From contig OX388329.1 in assembly GCA_947579605.1 (NCBI GenBank), positions 29,304,693-29,368,692 of the forward strand: a stretch of 64,000 bases of DNA, given 5' to 3'. This DNA is from Athripsodes cinereus (Eukaryota; Arthropoda; Insecta; Trichoptera; Leptoceridae). Made by a program: the position numbers and the translations under genes. Positions 22,901 to 34,842 of the stretch are shown piece by piece; the first letter of the stretch is position 1, and the number at the start of each line of letters is the position of its first letter. The notes beneath the pieces were generated by a model. The model saw only the letters and a program-made list of their open reading frames with translations, had not been told where the DNA came from and did not search any database.

Positions 22901-25900
22901 TAGTATAGTATAGACAGATCTACATATATGGCGTTCCGTTCTTTCTGCCTAACCCACTTGGGACACGGCGTGAGGGTATAGAATAGTATTTTAGAAAATT
23001 GCTATCGATTTCGGTAAAACTTTTGTCATGTACAGGCGAATAGTAGTATAGATATTATTGCTTGTATTGTTTCGTCTATAGATGGCAAAGGTTTACTGAA
23101 ATCGATAGCTATTTTAAACATCAAGTAACAGATAACACATAGCATAAATAATTTATATCTATAAAATCTGGAGATACTGGAGACAGATAAATACTGGAGA
23201 ATGGAAACGGACTTCATTTTATCGGTTAAACTACTGAGTGGCTAACAAAAATATGTTTAAACATTTCTGCATTCATACTAAAATACTCATGAAAAATGCA
23301 CTTTGCTTCTTATACATCCATAAGGGCTGGTAAGTGTTTTTGAGCGTCAGTCTATCAATCTCTCACATTTTAGCATGAAATGGTTGTGTTAATTTGAAGA
23401 TTATTTGATAAAAAAGACAAAATTAATGCAGTCAAAGTGGACACATTGAGTTTTTGAGATTGAGGGCAAATACATTTAGAAAATATAATCGTCAATATTA
23501 TTACCAAATGCGGAAAAATCTCAATATTTATTTCTTTCAAAATTTGTGACATTGTACTGAGCATTTCCTCAAATAATTAACAGAGAAGTTGAGGCAAACT
23601 TCAATATACTCGCCCTGAATCTCAGTAGGAAATATGAAATTGGAATGAGAAAATAATTATAACTATAAATAATACTACAAATAATACAATTAATGAAGAA
23701 ATTATGGATGAGGATGGCAATTCTGCCGCCACGTAAAAAAAAAAAAACAAACCAATTATACACCTGCACTAACAAAAATGTTAGGCGTCACTAGCTGTTA
23801 GCCATGTCTAGTATGAGAATAAAATTATTCCTGATTTACTTTACTTTACAAAAAAAACAATTTGTACAGTATTAAATAAAAAACAACCTTTAATATATAT
23901 GTGTACTGAAATGTCCATAGAATATTGTTGTAATATGAAACGTCAAACACATGCTTCTCTTTTCTATGGCTAGTACCAAAAATAATTGACATAGTCGGAA
24001 CAACGTGTACCTCTGTTTGATTGACATATAAGACTGAGTTCACTAGACTCATAGTGCAGGTGACATATTAACAAATATATATTTTTTCGTTGTTTAACAT
24101 GAATCACATAGTTTTTAACATTTTATACTTTATAATAATACTCACTCATTTTAAAATAAATAAAACTGATTAAAAGAAGCTTTATAAGATGTTACAATAT
24201 TAATATACATTTGTGCAAAACAAAAGAACGATAACTGTGAAAACAAGAGGAAAATCGTGTGGGATTAATTAATTCAGATATGTATGATTATGAACAAATG
24301 ATAGAAATCAAAATTTATTATTTTATTAATCAATAGATTTACCCAGATCACAAGCCAATAATTTGAACTCCTAAGATTGTACGATACAAATAAGAATAAT
24401 AATTTTAAGAATATCATTTATTGATTTGGCGGTCACGTTGTGGTGTTTTTTTTTAAGATTATCACGAATATTTGGTGTAAAAAACTGTACTAATACCACT
24501 ACTATTATATTCTACGCACAATCAAAGTTTCGAAAGGGATCTTGCCATTCTGAAGCATAATATTTGATTCAAACTCAGTTAAAATATTGCACTTGAGAAT
24601 GACAGGATCAGTGTCAAAGCCTTGGTCACATGTCATTGAATCCGATAATTGGTAATACTGTTTACAAACTACAATGTTACCGCCAAATTAATTAATAATA
24701 ATCTGTAGGAAGCTGGATTTATGATAGCTTAATGAAAATATCCAAAATAAACTACGATTTTTGAACTTTCCAAGTTGAATGACACAAAGTACAGTATTTG
24801 ATGAATGGTGAAAAGAGCGACATGTAGTATATAGATAATATGTAGATAGTTGTCAGTCAATGTGATGGTGTTATAATAAAAGTCTACGTACTTCTTCATT
24901 GGTGTGCTCTTGGTACGAGGACTTGGCTCTCTTGTTCAGCAACGGATCCAGACATATGAGGAAGCCCATGTAGACGACAAGCAGCATAATCACCCATATC
25001 ACAATGATCACCACAACCTGGAGACAAAGAATCACAGCACAATAATAAATTTGTTAGTTAGAGAAAAATTTAAGTAGATGGCGTCTGACCAAGATTCATA
25101 TTATTGCTTTAAAAATACAGCCGTCGACCTGGTTAGTTACAATTTCAGCCAATTTCAGGTCAATCAAAGAACATTAAATTTTGGAATGCGAGTATTGGTA
25201 ATATTTTATCGGTATTTACTTTGTAAAACTTCTATTATGAATATATGATTTAGAGTTTAACAAGTAGCTTTATTATAGTGTGAATATATATATGGTGATA
25301 GGTTTAGTTTGAAAATACATCACATGTCGAAACCTAGAATGCTATATTTATCATTAATATATACGCAAGTGTTGCCAAAGAAAGGTCAGATATAGCACCA
25401 TAATTATTTTTGTCAGTCATTTAGGATGCTTATTTTGTATTGTAGGCAACATTGGCTTTCATAAACAATCTTATAAAATTATGATGTGGAATGCATGTAA
25501 TGAGAGTGATTTAATGATGGTGAGACAAAGCGATATACGTCTCTGTACAAGTAAAGTAATACGTAGTTAGGTTTTTACTGTGCATGTCAAGTATTTCTAT
25601 TTGTATAAACAATATTTAAGACATTCAGGATCGGTGGCATACCTTGGAACTGAATTGAAATATTTAAACGTCTTTCGAAATCAACACAGGTCACTCAAAA
25701 ATAACAAAAAAGAGTGGGAAGCGAGCAGTGTGAACACGGCTTATAAACAATTATATCGAGGGGTGAAAGGCTATTTGTTTTAAGCGACACTTTTGCCGAA
25801 AATGAGTTATATATATGGTCGGAATCGGCAAATTTTTCTGCGTCGATTGGTCTAGGTTTCGAGTCAATCGGAGTACTTTTTTGGCGCTTGAACAAAAAAA

Positions 25901-28900
25901 AAATAGGTCTAATTTCTCAAACGTGATGTATGATCTGACATCAAATTTGTCACTTGATTTAAACACTTCACTTAAACCATTCATTAATACTGATTAATAC
26001 AGACTATTGGAGCATAAGCTATTTTTCTTTCTTCCAATTTGCAGATAGATGGTAGTTAAAGCTTTTTTCCGTGTGTGCAAATTGTCATAAAAAGTACCTT
26101 AAACCGTTTTGCCCTCTTCTGCTATTTCTCTGCATTGTCGCTTCATACATTTAGCCGATATTTAAAAAAGTAGTGCATGTCGCATGAACCGTTTTCGCTG
26201 CAACCGTTTGCACCAACTTTTGACTGTTCAACCAATTTTCTATTTCGTAATATTGATAATGATGGTCGTTTCAACTTTTTCGTCTCATTTTTATTTTTGA
26301 AAACATGTTATTTGAGACAAATAATAATTTTAATAATTTCATCTCTATTTATCTATTTTTTGGTTTTTGTTTTTTCGATAAGATTATGTTTGTTTTAATA
26401 ATTATACCAGTGCATTGTTTTATTAGCTATTATAATATTTTTCCAGATTTCTCATTGTAACAATAAATATTATTGACAACAATTCTTTTACTTGTTTAAT
26501 AAAAAATATCATAATTAATGTTTTTATGTTTTCTTTTAAACCCAAGATTCACTTAGCATTACGACAAAAATTATTTTGTATCAACTACCTAGTTTTATAA
26601 AATCCTTTCAGGAGGAGGATGTAAAACAATTAATTAAGAATGTTATTGTTGCTTAAGTCACTGTTCCTGTTTCCGTTTATCTTTCAGCTTGTAGTTAAAA
26701 CAAATAGCCTATTTCAATTATCTTTGGTCAATGTCAGATAAATCGTTATTCCTTCCACTAATTAATTACAGCGATGTCGCTTAAAACGTTTTTCCCTTCA
26801 TTAATGTTTTATGCCGTTGGTGGTTGAATCATTTTTCATGACTCCCGATAAAGGCCAAATTGTATTAAGCGACACATAATTTGGATGTTTTGAAGGTATT
26901 ATTACTGAAAATTATGCCAAAATATGTGTTGATTTTTTTTAAACATGCTGTTCTTAGAACGTTTTTAAATAGGACTAATCGTTTTTTTGTAATATTTTTT
27001 TTTCTAAAAAAAATAACTTTAAATTGCTCTCCTGTAAAGTTCACAAAATGTCGCTTAAAACAAATAGCCTTTCACCCCTCGATATAGTTTTTTCTTTATA
27101 TGAATAAAGTACTTACTTTGATAATGGTGGTGTTCCTGTTTTCATAAATGCATTCACATCTGGGACAGAACTCTTGTTCTCTGCCTTTTATCTCATCTCC
27201 GACACTGGGAAGTATGACGCCATCACAGTTGCTGAAGAAAATTGAAAACATGTGGGAAAAATTACAAACATAACAATCGCAAGCAGACATTAGACATAGA
27301 CAATTCACAGTATTCACACAGATCGCGCTAGTCCCAAATTAAGATGAATCTTGTATTATGGGTACTAACGCGACGATACACACATATACAATTTGAAAAA
27401 GGTCATTCTTCACTTTGCCCCGGCCGGGAATCGAACCCGGGACCTCGTGACTCAAAGGCAAGAGCATTACCTCCGCGCCACGCCGGCCGATTTACTTACG
27501 GCCCACTACATTTAATTGCAGTATGCATTAATTATTTTTGTTCATCATAAACTATACAACAGAAAGCCTAATACAATAATGATTGCATAGTTCGTGTTAA
27601 CTTTGTGAAAGTTCATTATAATAGATTTGAAATAAAAGACTATTACTTTCACTATGAACAATATTTGAATCAGAAGCCTTTCGGGTAGACACCCATTATC
27701 AGTGAGTTTTTATCAGAAACTAAACTAGTTTTTACTTGAATAGGTATAATTCTGCCCGAAAGACCCCTGAGCTTAGTACAAGTTTTCATTAGTTCACTCA
27801 ATTTAAAATGCGGGTTTAAAATACCGGCATAATAATATTAAGGGTACATATAAAAAAACAAATGTTTACTTTACATGAAAAAATGGGATTAATTTAATAA
27901 TTAATCCAAATGTTCCCAGAAGTTCTTCACCTTGTTAAGTGTTAATTGAATACTGGAAATAAAGTAGGGGCTAAGCGCTAAACAATTTTTTTATCTTAAA
28001 TAACAATGTGTGGCACTTACCGATTAACAAACTTTTCGATGGATCTAAGAGCCGAAAACAGATAGACATGACACTTATGCTATTTTGGGCATCGGCTTTG
28101 GCATATACAACCAATTAACGAAAAAAATAAAAATCGTTTGGCGCTTAGCCCCTATTTTATTTCCAGTATTCAATTAATGCTCAGCTTTGATTATAATAAA
28201 TGAAGCATTGAATTACGGTAATTACCATTTGCTAGGTGGTACATTTGCTATGTACAGCTTCCTTCCTGAATGTGATCCTTGCGTACTATTGATGACTGCC
28301 GAGGGACTAGGACAGACACATTTACATCTCTTGTCTTCGTACGACTGCCCCTATTGACAATAATAAAATAAATGAATAAACTATGTGAAAGAAATAAATC
28401 ACTTCAATTTTTTTATACAACAGCCAAATCTTAAAACATTTAGATAAAGTTCATGTAACATAATATATATAACATTTTATGTTCAATCAGCAAAGACACG
28501 TGTACACGTCTTTGGCGAGCAGACTTTGATGTCAATTGCAAATCAATCTAGACCTCTCTCTCTGTAAACGCCGGGTCAGTATGCTACATGCAGTTGCTAG
28601 ACTGACTTCCCTAATTATTAGAAATGGTGGGATGGTATGGATATTAAAGAAATTACATTATTATTACACTTCCATAAAAAGGCGTAAAATTATTTAAATA
28701 TCTATCATTTTTAATGTTTGAAGAACGCACGATAAAATAAATGACTTATTTATCAATTAACTTGCAGATAATGAAAATTCTTAAAATCAAATTAATGCCT
28801 GTAATCATATTTGACAGCACAATTGCAATATCAAATATTGGACGTTTTCCATAAAAAATTTTCAACATATTTAACGTTTCAAGCAATGCAATTCATATAT

Positions 28901-29133
28901 AATCAACTATATTTGATGCACAGGCAGAAAAAACTAATTATATTTTGAACAAACCGACAAATTCAATGTTATTCTAACTAATCCTATCATAAGGTTTCCT
29001 GAGGCGTAGGAGACAGTATATTGAAAATATTTGAACAAATAGTAATTGTGGATAGAAATAAATAGCATACCTTTGATATTTGAACATAGGAAAACACACA
29101 AATAATTAATAATACTGTTGCAGATTTATGCAT
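19937..29133 (-). CDS. TMEM9: TMEM9, transmembrane protein 9 family, complete
   Basis: Five coding exons on the minus strand: 29133-29071 (ATG at 29133), 28350-28226, 27231-27117, 25017-24892 and 20089-19937 (TAA). All introns are GT-AG, and the frame runs through to 193 residues; human TMEM9 has 183. Residues 1-21 are a signal peptide (MHKSATVLLIICVFSYVQ...). The luminal part has the family's cysteine pattern (CKCVC, CNCDG, CPRCEC) and N-glycosylation sequons at N42 and N96 (RNTT). A single membrane span (VVVIIVIWVIMLLVVYMGFL) starts at residue 102, followed by DPLLNKR and a C-terminal tail ending RREQ-type...YDRHTMLN, very close to the vertebrate YDRHKMLS end. Family role: type I membrane protein of late endosomes and lysosomes, linked to v-ATPase-driven acidification and Wnt signalling. 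Intron 4 is 4.8 kb. Confidence 0.95.
20930..21116 (+). mobile_element. LINE family 2, 3' end, copy a
   Basis: Shares CAAGTTTTCGATTGTCCTGTAAA, GATGAG..., GGCATGGAGAGG and the terminal GACGGTATAGAT with copies at 29700 and 35038 (minus). The shared right end with a TATAGA tail indicates the 3' end of a non-LTR retrotransposon. No coding remains. Confidence 0.6.
21822..21962. mobile_element. Tc1/mariner-type MITE, 141 bp
   Basis: Inverted ends CCATATTTTACGAACTATAA and (right, reverse complement) CCATATTTTACTCACTATAA, flanked by TA on both sides (21820-21821, 21963-21964). Motifs such as ACTATAAGACACA are typical of a common mariner-like MITE group. Confidence 0.75.
22556..22913 (+). mobile_element. 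LINE family 1, 3' end, copy A
   Basis: An open frame to the stop at 22890 encodes the C terminus of a non-LTR retrotransposon pol: [43 protein letters not shown]. This is followed by the shared 3' tail ACACGGCGTGAGGGTATAG and TATAG repeats. A second copy of only the last ~70 bp follows directly at 22914-22985. The clade is not resolved; short tandem-repeat tails are known from RTE-like LINEs. Confidence 0.85.
25018..27116 (-). other. TMEM9 intron 3
   Basis: Intron of 2.1 kb, more than half of which is the 1327-bp inverted-repeat element at 25756. The first 700 bp has nothing recognisable. Confidence 0.8.
25756..27082. mobile_element. Non-autonomous DNA transposon, 1327 bp, with 30+ bp inverted ends
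   Basis: The left end TCGAGGGGTGAAAGGCTATT continues TGTTTTAAGCGACA and is repeated in perfect inverted form at 27047-27082. TATA flanks both ends (25752-25755, 27083-27086), so the duplication is TATA or TA. The GTCGCTTAAAAC motif of the ends recurs inside (near 26776 and, inverted, 26870), and ACAAATAGCC recurs near 26700. No transposase ORF is present. Superfamily is not assigned; a TA duplication would favour Tc1/mariner. Confidence 0.8.
27367..27490 (-). repeat. tRNA-derived SINE family 2, copy 1
   Basis: On the minus strand a tRNA-like head (A box GTGGCGCGGAGG, B box GGTTCGATTCC within CCGGG...CCCGG) is followed by a conserved AGTGAAGAATGA body. The same head and body recur in diverged form at 41638-41780, so this is a SINE. 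The anticodon arm does not fold properly as a tRNA. Confidence 0.75.
27946..28173. mobile_element. piggyBac-like MITE, 228 bp, TTAA duplication
   Basis: Inverted ends TTGAATACTGGAAATAAAGT / CTATTTTATTTCCAGTATTCAA extend inward over the shared GGGGCTAAGCGC motif, about 40 bp each. The flanks are TTAA on both sides (27942-27945, 28174-28177), the piggyBac target. The terminal bases TTGA... differ from the classical CCY start, so the superfamily call rests on the TTAA site. Confidence 0.75.
28351..29070 (-). other. TMEM9 intron 1
   Basis: A 720-bp AT-rich intron; nothing recognisable. Confidence 0.8.
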
Positions 29134-29309
29134 TTTTGATAAAATAAATTATAAAATAAATCGGGAAAAGTTAGCAGCCATCTGTCACCAAATCACAATC
29201 TTCTTCTTTCTCTTTTCTTTATTCTTGTCACATTTATGTTTGTCTATGGTATATTTAAAGGAAAGATCTAGTGATGTTACGACGATCACGAATGTTCGAA
29301 TTTGCATCA

Positions 29310-29389
29310 GCAAATACGCTTAACACTTCATAGTGTTAAGCGTATTTGCGCAAATGTTTGATGACGTCATCGTCATCAAACATTTGCGC
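29310..29389. promoter_or_regulatory. Two overlapping perfect hairpins with a CRE core upstream of TMEM9
   Basis: Hairpin 1 is 29310-29349: 18-bp perfect arms (GCAAATACGCTTAACACT) around the loop TCAT. Hairpin 2 is 29348-29389: 19-bp perfect arms (GCGCAAATGTTTGATGACG) around the loop TCAT. They share two bases. Hairpin 2 contains the palindromic TGACGTCA (CREB/ATF site). The block starts 177 bp upstream of the TMEM9 start codon. It could also be the interior of a MITE, since TAGTGATGTTACGA at about 29270 resembles the local hAT termini. Confidence 0.7.
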
Positions 29390-29699
29390 TCTACCTATTT
29401 TAGCGTCTTTCCACAGAGGGTATTGGTCGTTCCCATGCAAAGGGGAAGTGCTAGAAAGCAGAATTTGAAGTCAATATGGCTTGTAAAATATTCCTAAATT
29501 TCACATTATATCTTCATTTAAAGGGACAAAAAGGCGAAAATGCTTATAATAGCGTTAATTTAAAAACTAGCTTTATAACCAATATGTTCATTACACGCAG
29601 TTAGTACATTGACTACCTCATACGTGGGTACTGGCGTAATGGTATAAACAAAAAAAACATGCTATATCCCGTGGAGAACCCGGTAAAGAATTGGTCTCC

Positions 29700-29921
29700 C
29701 ACTCTTCTCCATAAGTTTTCGAGTGTCCTGTAAAAGGCAGGTGTTCGAAAAAATAAGACATTTTACATCTTAAATTCAGCGATGAGGTTTGCCACCCATC
29801 CTGAATGTCTTGATTTTATATTGGCACGGAGAAGACAGCTTGCATATTTTATATGCAGCTGGTCTGCTGGCTACCCCACTTGTGGGATATGCCGTGATGG
29901 TATAGATAGAGATAGATAGAA
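29700..29921 (+). mobile_element. LINE family 2, 3' end, copy b
   Basis: The best preserved copy: TTTTCGAGTGTCCTGTAAAA, TTGGCACGGAGAAG, GCTGGTCTGCTGGCTAC and a terminal GGGATATGCCGTGATGGTAT followed by the tail TAGATAGAGATAGATAG. The simple-repeat tail marks the 3' end of a non-LTR element. Confidence 0.7.
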
Positions 29922-30402
29922 CATGCTATATTCACATACACCTAAATAAGAAAATCTGGCAAATACGATGGCTCTGATAAATATTATGGCACAAGCTTAT
30001 ATTATTATACGTGATTTAACATTTTTTTCTTTAATTTATCGCTTTTAGGGAAAGTAAAAACTGTGGACTCTTGCTTATGACTGAAATGATTTGCAATATG
30101 CGGAAAGCGCATCATTTTAAGTTTCATTGTGATTAAAGTAACATAATTTACCAGACAGTTATTCCCCCGTACAAATTTCTTTAAAAATACCTACTTTAAT
30201 CGGTGCTTATCTGCGCTGGTACATGGCCATAAAAAACGTATGTTCAAGCCGGTAAAATTACTAGTCATATCTTGCTCATCGGACGGTGACTTATTTCTTT
30301 TTGAAAATTCGGCTTTGGAAATAAAAATAAAGTTACAAGTATTCAATGGCTATCATTTAAACGCTCAGCATAATATTATTATTAAAGTTATGTTCAGCAC
30401 TG

Positions 30403-32278
30403 TAGTGATGTCAATACCGGATATATTTTCATACCGAGTACCGTGGGGTAATCCGAGCAAAATACCCGTTATTAGATAACGGGTATTTTACCGATGGAAG
30501 GAATAATCCTAAGAGTAATTTCAGTAAATACCTCTCCTCTCAAATTTCTACCCCCCCCCCCGTCGCCAAATTTTCGATATGGTATAGAATTTTGAAATGT
30601 TTAATGATCTCTTCGGTTTTGTTAAAGAATATTTTCTAAGAATAAATTTTTTGTTCGATTTTCATTTATTTTTTTAGATTATTCATGATCTACTATACTA
30701 TACTATACTATACCCTCACGCCGTGTCCCAGGTGGGGTAGGCAGAGAGAACGGAACGCCATGTCGCTCTATCCTTACATACTTCTTTCGCTTCCTCTACA
30801 TTCATCCAGTTTCTCATACATGCACGCCGATTCCTCTTACTTAACACGCGACCGTCCTTGAGAATTTGATCTACGTGGTTAAGCCACGTGGTTCTCGGAC
30901 GCCCGCGCTTCCTCACACCCTCTCTTTCAGATAAATACACCCTCTTCGTCAATCTTACACCATCCATTCGCTCCACATGACCAAACCATCTCAATTTATT
31001 TACACGCATTCTATCCACAACATTCCTCTTGCATTATTCATGATCTCCTTGGTTTAAATATATAAATTTTAGAAATAGGTCAAAAGTGCGTAGATTATTA
31101 AGTACAAAAATACATAATCTTGGCAACACTTATTTTTTTTATTATTTATTTATTTATATACATACAGTTTACACAACATAAGAAGTCAATTAATACATAC
31201 ATTATGACTAAAAATATATACCTATAAACAAGTATTATACCTCATGAGGACAAGCCTGTGTAGAGGTATTACTCAAAAATAAGATATTAAACTTACCATA
31301 ACACAGACTCCAGAAAAAGAGACAGTTTTAAATGTTGACTGTATTCATATAATAAATAAAAATAATTCAACCCCCAAATTAATGAATGTTAGGTACTTTT
31401 ATAATTTTTTGATCGATGTACTATTCGTTTCTTTATTTGAATAGTATCAAAAGTATTTGAAATATTCGATTCCATAGATTAGGTGTTTCAATTTTAAGCA
31501 TAAACACTAAACTAGTCTAGATGAGAGTAAATAAATATTGACTAATCTTAACACCTATTCCTTTGTACTCATAAAAAATAACGAGTGTCTCGGCAAAGTA
31601 AGTAGCGTCACTATCTGGTCCACTATTGCCGCGATTCTTCCCCGACACATTCGAAGAAAATAAATATTATGTTATTAATTAACGGTATGTACCAGCACAC
31701 TGTTTTCACTGCGTACTGTAACTTGTGTTAAAAAAACTTTCAAATTAGACATTAAAGTCGTGTTGACCTTAAACGAGTATTAAAAGCACAAAATGGGTGA
31801 ACGAATTTCACACTATAATTATTATCAATAATTAATGTATGGAGTTATTGTCGTTATTGAGAAAGAATAGATTAAATGTTTTTCACAATTTTATTTTGAA
31901 ATCTGGTCACACTGATTGCTCCCAAAGTCCTAGGGTATCCCGTAGTTTTTGTAAAAAGCCATTAAATGTAGGTATACCAATACACTCACAGCGCACCAAT
32001 ACTTCCACAGTAGGTACGTATATGTACACATTACCGATGGATTGAAGGTCGGTATTACCGAGTAATTCGGCAGGTACATAGTACCGATGGGTAGAAAGAA
32101 GCCGGAAATCGCTAATAACGAATACACAAGTATCCATCGGTATTACCCGGAAATGGCTAGTACAGAGTACCGATCGGTATTATCTACCCGCGGATCCTGA
32201 CCACTACCCGCTCGGTATACCGAAAAAACAAAGTAACGAGTAGATAATAACGGATATATGCCAAATTTGACATCACTA
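30403..32278. mobile_element. hAT-like composite element, about 1.9 kb
   Basis: The termini TAGTGATGTCAA and TTGACATCACTA are perfect 12-bp inverted repeats and match the TAGTGATG family at 13584 and 18297. The internal block from about 30530 to 30645 is shared with the 370-bp element at 18297. A LINE end (30703-31030) is nested inside. Subterminal regions are rich in TACCGATGG/CCGGTA motifs, including a hairpin AAAATACCCGTTAT-TAG-ATAACGGGTATTTT at about 30461. No clean 8-bp duplication is visible (CAGCACTG versus AGCAGAAG), so the pairing of the two ends is less certain. Confidence 0.55.
30703..31030 (-). mobile_element. LINE family 1, 3' end, copy B
   Basis: A minus-strand open frame of 100 codons with [32 protein letters not shown] and SKRNRRACMRN, then the tail CGGCGTGAGGGTATAG and five TATAG units. 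About as intact as copy A. It is inserted within the hAT-like composite. Confidence 0.85.
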
Positions 32279-34348
32279 AGCAGAAGGTAAGCGACGGGCG
32301 AAGTGTACATAAGCAAGACACAAATAATTTCGTGGTTGGATAATAGATGGACAAAAAAAGAGTTTAATAGATGCGACGAACATTGTATGCACATGTGTCA
32401 GGACTGTTTTTTTTAAATACATGTCGAAGATGATAAAAAACGTTTAATTTTGTTGTTAAGTTTAATCCTTTTTTATGTAGGTTAAGATAAAAACTCAAGA
32501 AATTCTACCAAAGCACATTTTTATCTAAAACTAAATATAAATCTTTAATAAATGTTACTTTTGTTGATATTTTATGTTTTATTCTATCCATTAAAAATCA
32601 TTGCAAATGTGTTTAACAATTATTTGCAAAAAAAACATTCTAAATATGGGCGGCAAAATGCTCCCCATCACGGAAAGGCACGACTACTCTATTTTAGGGT
32701 TAATAATGTTGAGCAGCTGTTTATGAAGAAATTGAGTGTAATATCAAATACCTATATTTATTTCATATTTATCTATCCGTTTATCCAATACATTTATTTT
32801 ACATTTATCTAAACGTGTCTGGAATACATTTAGTATATACCCAAATGGAAAGATTAATTATTTCAAAATGAAATACATACCGTTTTTATTGGATATTTTT
32901 TTTCATTGGGTATTTAAAAATGTTTAGCGAACATTCAACTTGATTATTTTGTCAAATTCATTCCTTGCTAGTTAACTTTCTCATAATTTATTTTAAATTG
33001 TAGTAAAACTGTTTTATTTGGACGTAAGTATGTAATGATTGCGAAAGTTAACTTTTTTTGCATTTTATTAGAATGACAGTACAACAATACCACCATAAAC
33101 AATTATTAATCATAGATGAAATGAATAGTGTAGAAAAATCTTTTGTAGCAATATTTGTTGGTTCCATTGGAACGTGAAGATATGTTTGTTCTGAAATAAG
33201 ATAAACGAAAAATATTGTGATGATTATTTTCTGTGATTTTACAAAACAAGGTATTTACACTTTTCATTTTTTAAACAATTCTCATTGAATAATATGGTTT
33301 GAAGCGGTGCAATACGTTATATTAGATTGTTGCGGTAAACACAATATTTCATTGCTGTTGGTATAGTTTGTCTAGTTGGCAGTTAAAACGTCATTATTGA
33401 AATAATGCTTTAAAAACGTATCTTATTCTTTATTTTTATCCATGTTTTTGTTTGAGGAGGGCGTCGTGTACTTCTGCAACTTATTCTCAGTTCGTGATAA
33501 GCACCAGTTGCATATCGTTTTAGGACATACTTGTAAGTTAGTAGCTTTCGGTCACCGTGAACATTTGACAAATTAAATAATATATCCTTGCTTTTGTAAC
33601 GATATAAATATAGAAAATACTCGTAATATTAACGATTGATACTGTTTCAATGTATATTTGATTCGATGATAGTTTTAAAACAGTAAAATGTTGATAAATA
33701 TGCTCTAAAAACAGTATTGTTAGTAACATGACGTATGGACGCCAATATTTTAGTAATTTTTTCTTGGCGTTGCAATTTGCAACAATTTGTTTTTGATTAA
33801 AGTTTATTCATTTCTCAATAAATAACTGTAAGTCATTCACATTCTGGTTATCTTTTTTTTATTGATACAATGTTGTTGAAATTCATTGCTTGATATAACA
33901 AACATTTGTACACCTATTATATTGTTTTTATGTTATGGTGGTAGTTTTATATACCAACAAATTGAATTGTAATGACTTTAAAACTGACTTTCCATATGGG
34001 TGGTCTCGGGGTGACATTCTGAAGATAAATTTGATCAACTAAAAGGGACTGTTTTATAACGATTCCGACTATTACATTGTCACACAGGTGATGTTTGTGT
34101 TTTTTTTTGAAGGAGCACTACATAACCTTTGTGCGACTGCCTAAACTTCCTGAAATGGCAGACCATTGTAATGATAATAATAACTAGACAATTTTTTTAA
34201 AGATGCACCGTTTTGTGGAAAAACCACCGCAAGGGCTCATTAAAAATGATCATTCTTTCAATATCAACAATCTGATAGTATCACACTTTGAGAGTTAAGA
34301 ACGTAAACTGAATGTTCTAGTCACTGGAAATTAATAAATGTCCTATAC

Positions 34349-34575
34349 AATACCCTCACGTTGCGTCACAAGTGGGGTAGGCAGAGAGAATGGAACGCCA
34401 AATAGATTATCCTTATACACTTCCTTCGCTTCCTCCACATTTATACAATTTCTCATGCACGCACGTCGGTTCCTCTTACTCAATACACGGCCGTCCTTGA
34501 GATTTTGATCCACATGATTAAGCCGCGTAGTTCTCGGATGTTTGCGCATTCTCACACCTTTTCTTTCAAACAAGT
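34349..34575 (-). mobile_element. LINE family 1, 3' end, copy C
   Basis: A minus-strand frame encoding FERKGVRMRK...HPRTTRLNHVDQ and SKRNRRACMRN, then the shared 3' tail. 5' truncated; about 270 bp upstream of the Roquin coding start. Confidence 0.75.
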
Positions 34576-34842
34576 TACATTAATAAATGTCTATGTCACA
34601 AAGTAGAAATTGTAAATATCTTCCAAAATCCTTCAACTTTTGCTCCATTGCTCAGTACTAAAATACCTCTACTGAACATCCCTTAATAATTTTATGTATA
34701 TGTAGATGGTTTTACTCTATTAATTTTAGTCCTCATGAAGCTGATTCATTAGTGTTAGCACTAAGCGTGTTGTAAATTTTGTATGCCTTAAATTGAGACA
34801 AAAACAGTGATAATGGTTTTTTTTAATGTGTTTCTTAGGATA

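Larger units (their letters stand above)
20090..24891 (-). other. TMEM9 intron 4
   Basis: A 4.8 kb intron with two LINE 3'-end families (20930 and 22556) and a 141-bp mariner-type MITE (21822). The rest, including 23.0-24.9 kb, is AT-rich without recognisable content. Confidence 0.8.
27232..28225 (-). other. TMEM9 intron 2
   Basis: Contains a SINE (27367-27490) and a TTAA MITE (27946-28173); the remainder is featureless. Confidence 0.8.
29134..34838. other. Head-to-head interval between TMEM9 and Roquin
   Basis: 5.7 kb between the two start codons. It holds the paired hairpins (29310), LINE ends, and a 1.9 kb hAT-like composite. From about 32.3 to 34.3 kb no repeat or gene is recognised. 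Promoters and 5' UTR exons of both genes must lie here but cannot be placed, although the acceptor right before the Roquin ATG shows that at least one upstream noncoding exon exists. Confidence 0.6.

Noticed and set aside
27418..27490. tRNA gene on the minus strand
   Set aside because: The anticodon arm is not foldable, and the head plus its downstream body is repeated at 41638-41780, which means SINE.
34343..34573. Host gene upstream of Roquin on the minus strand
   Set aside because: It is LINE family 1 copy C, as shown by its match to copies A, B and I.
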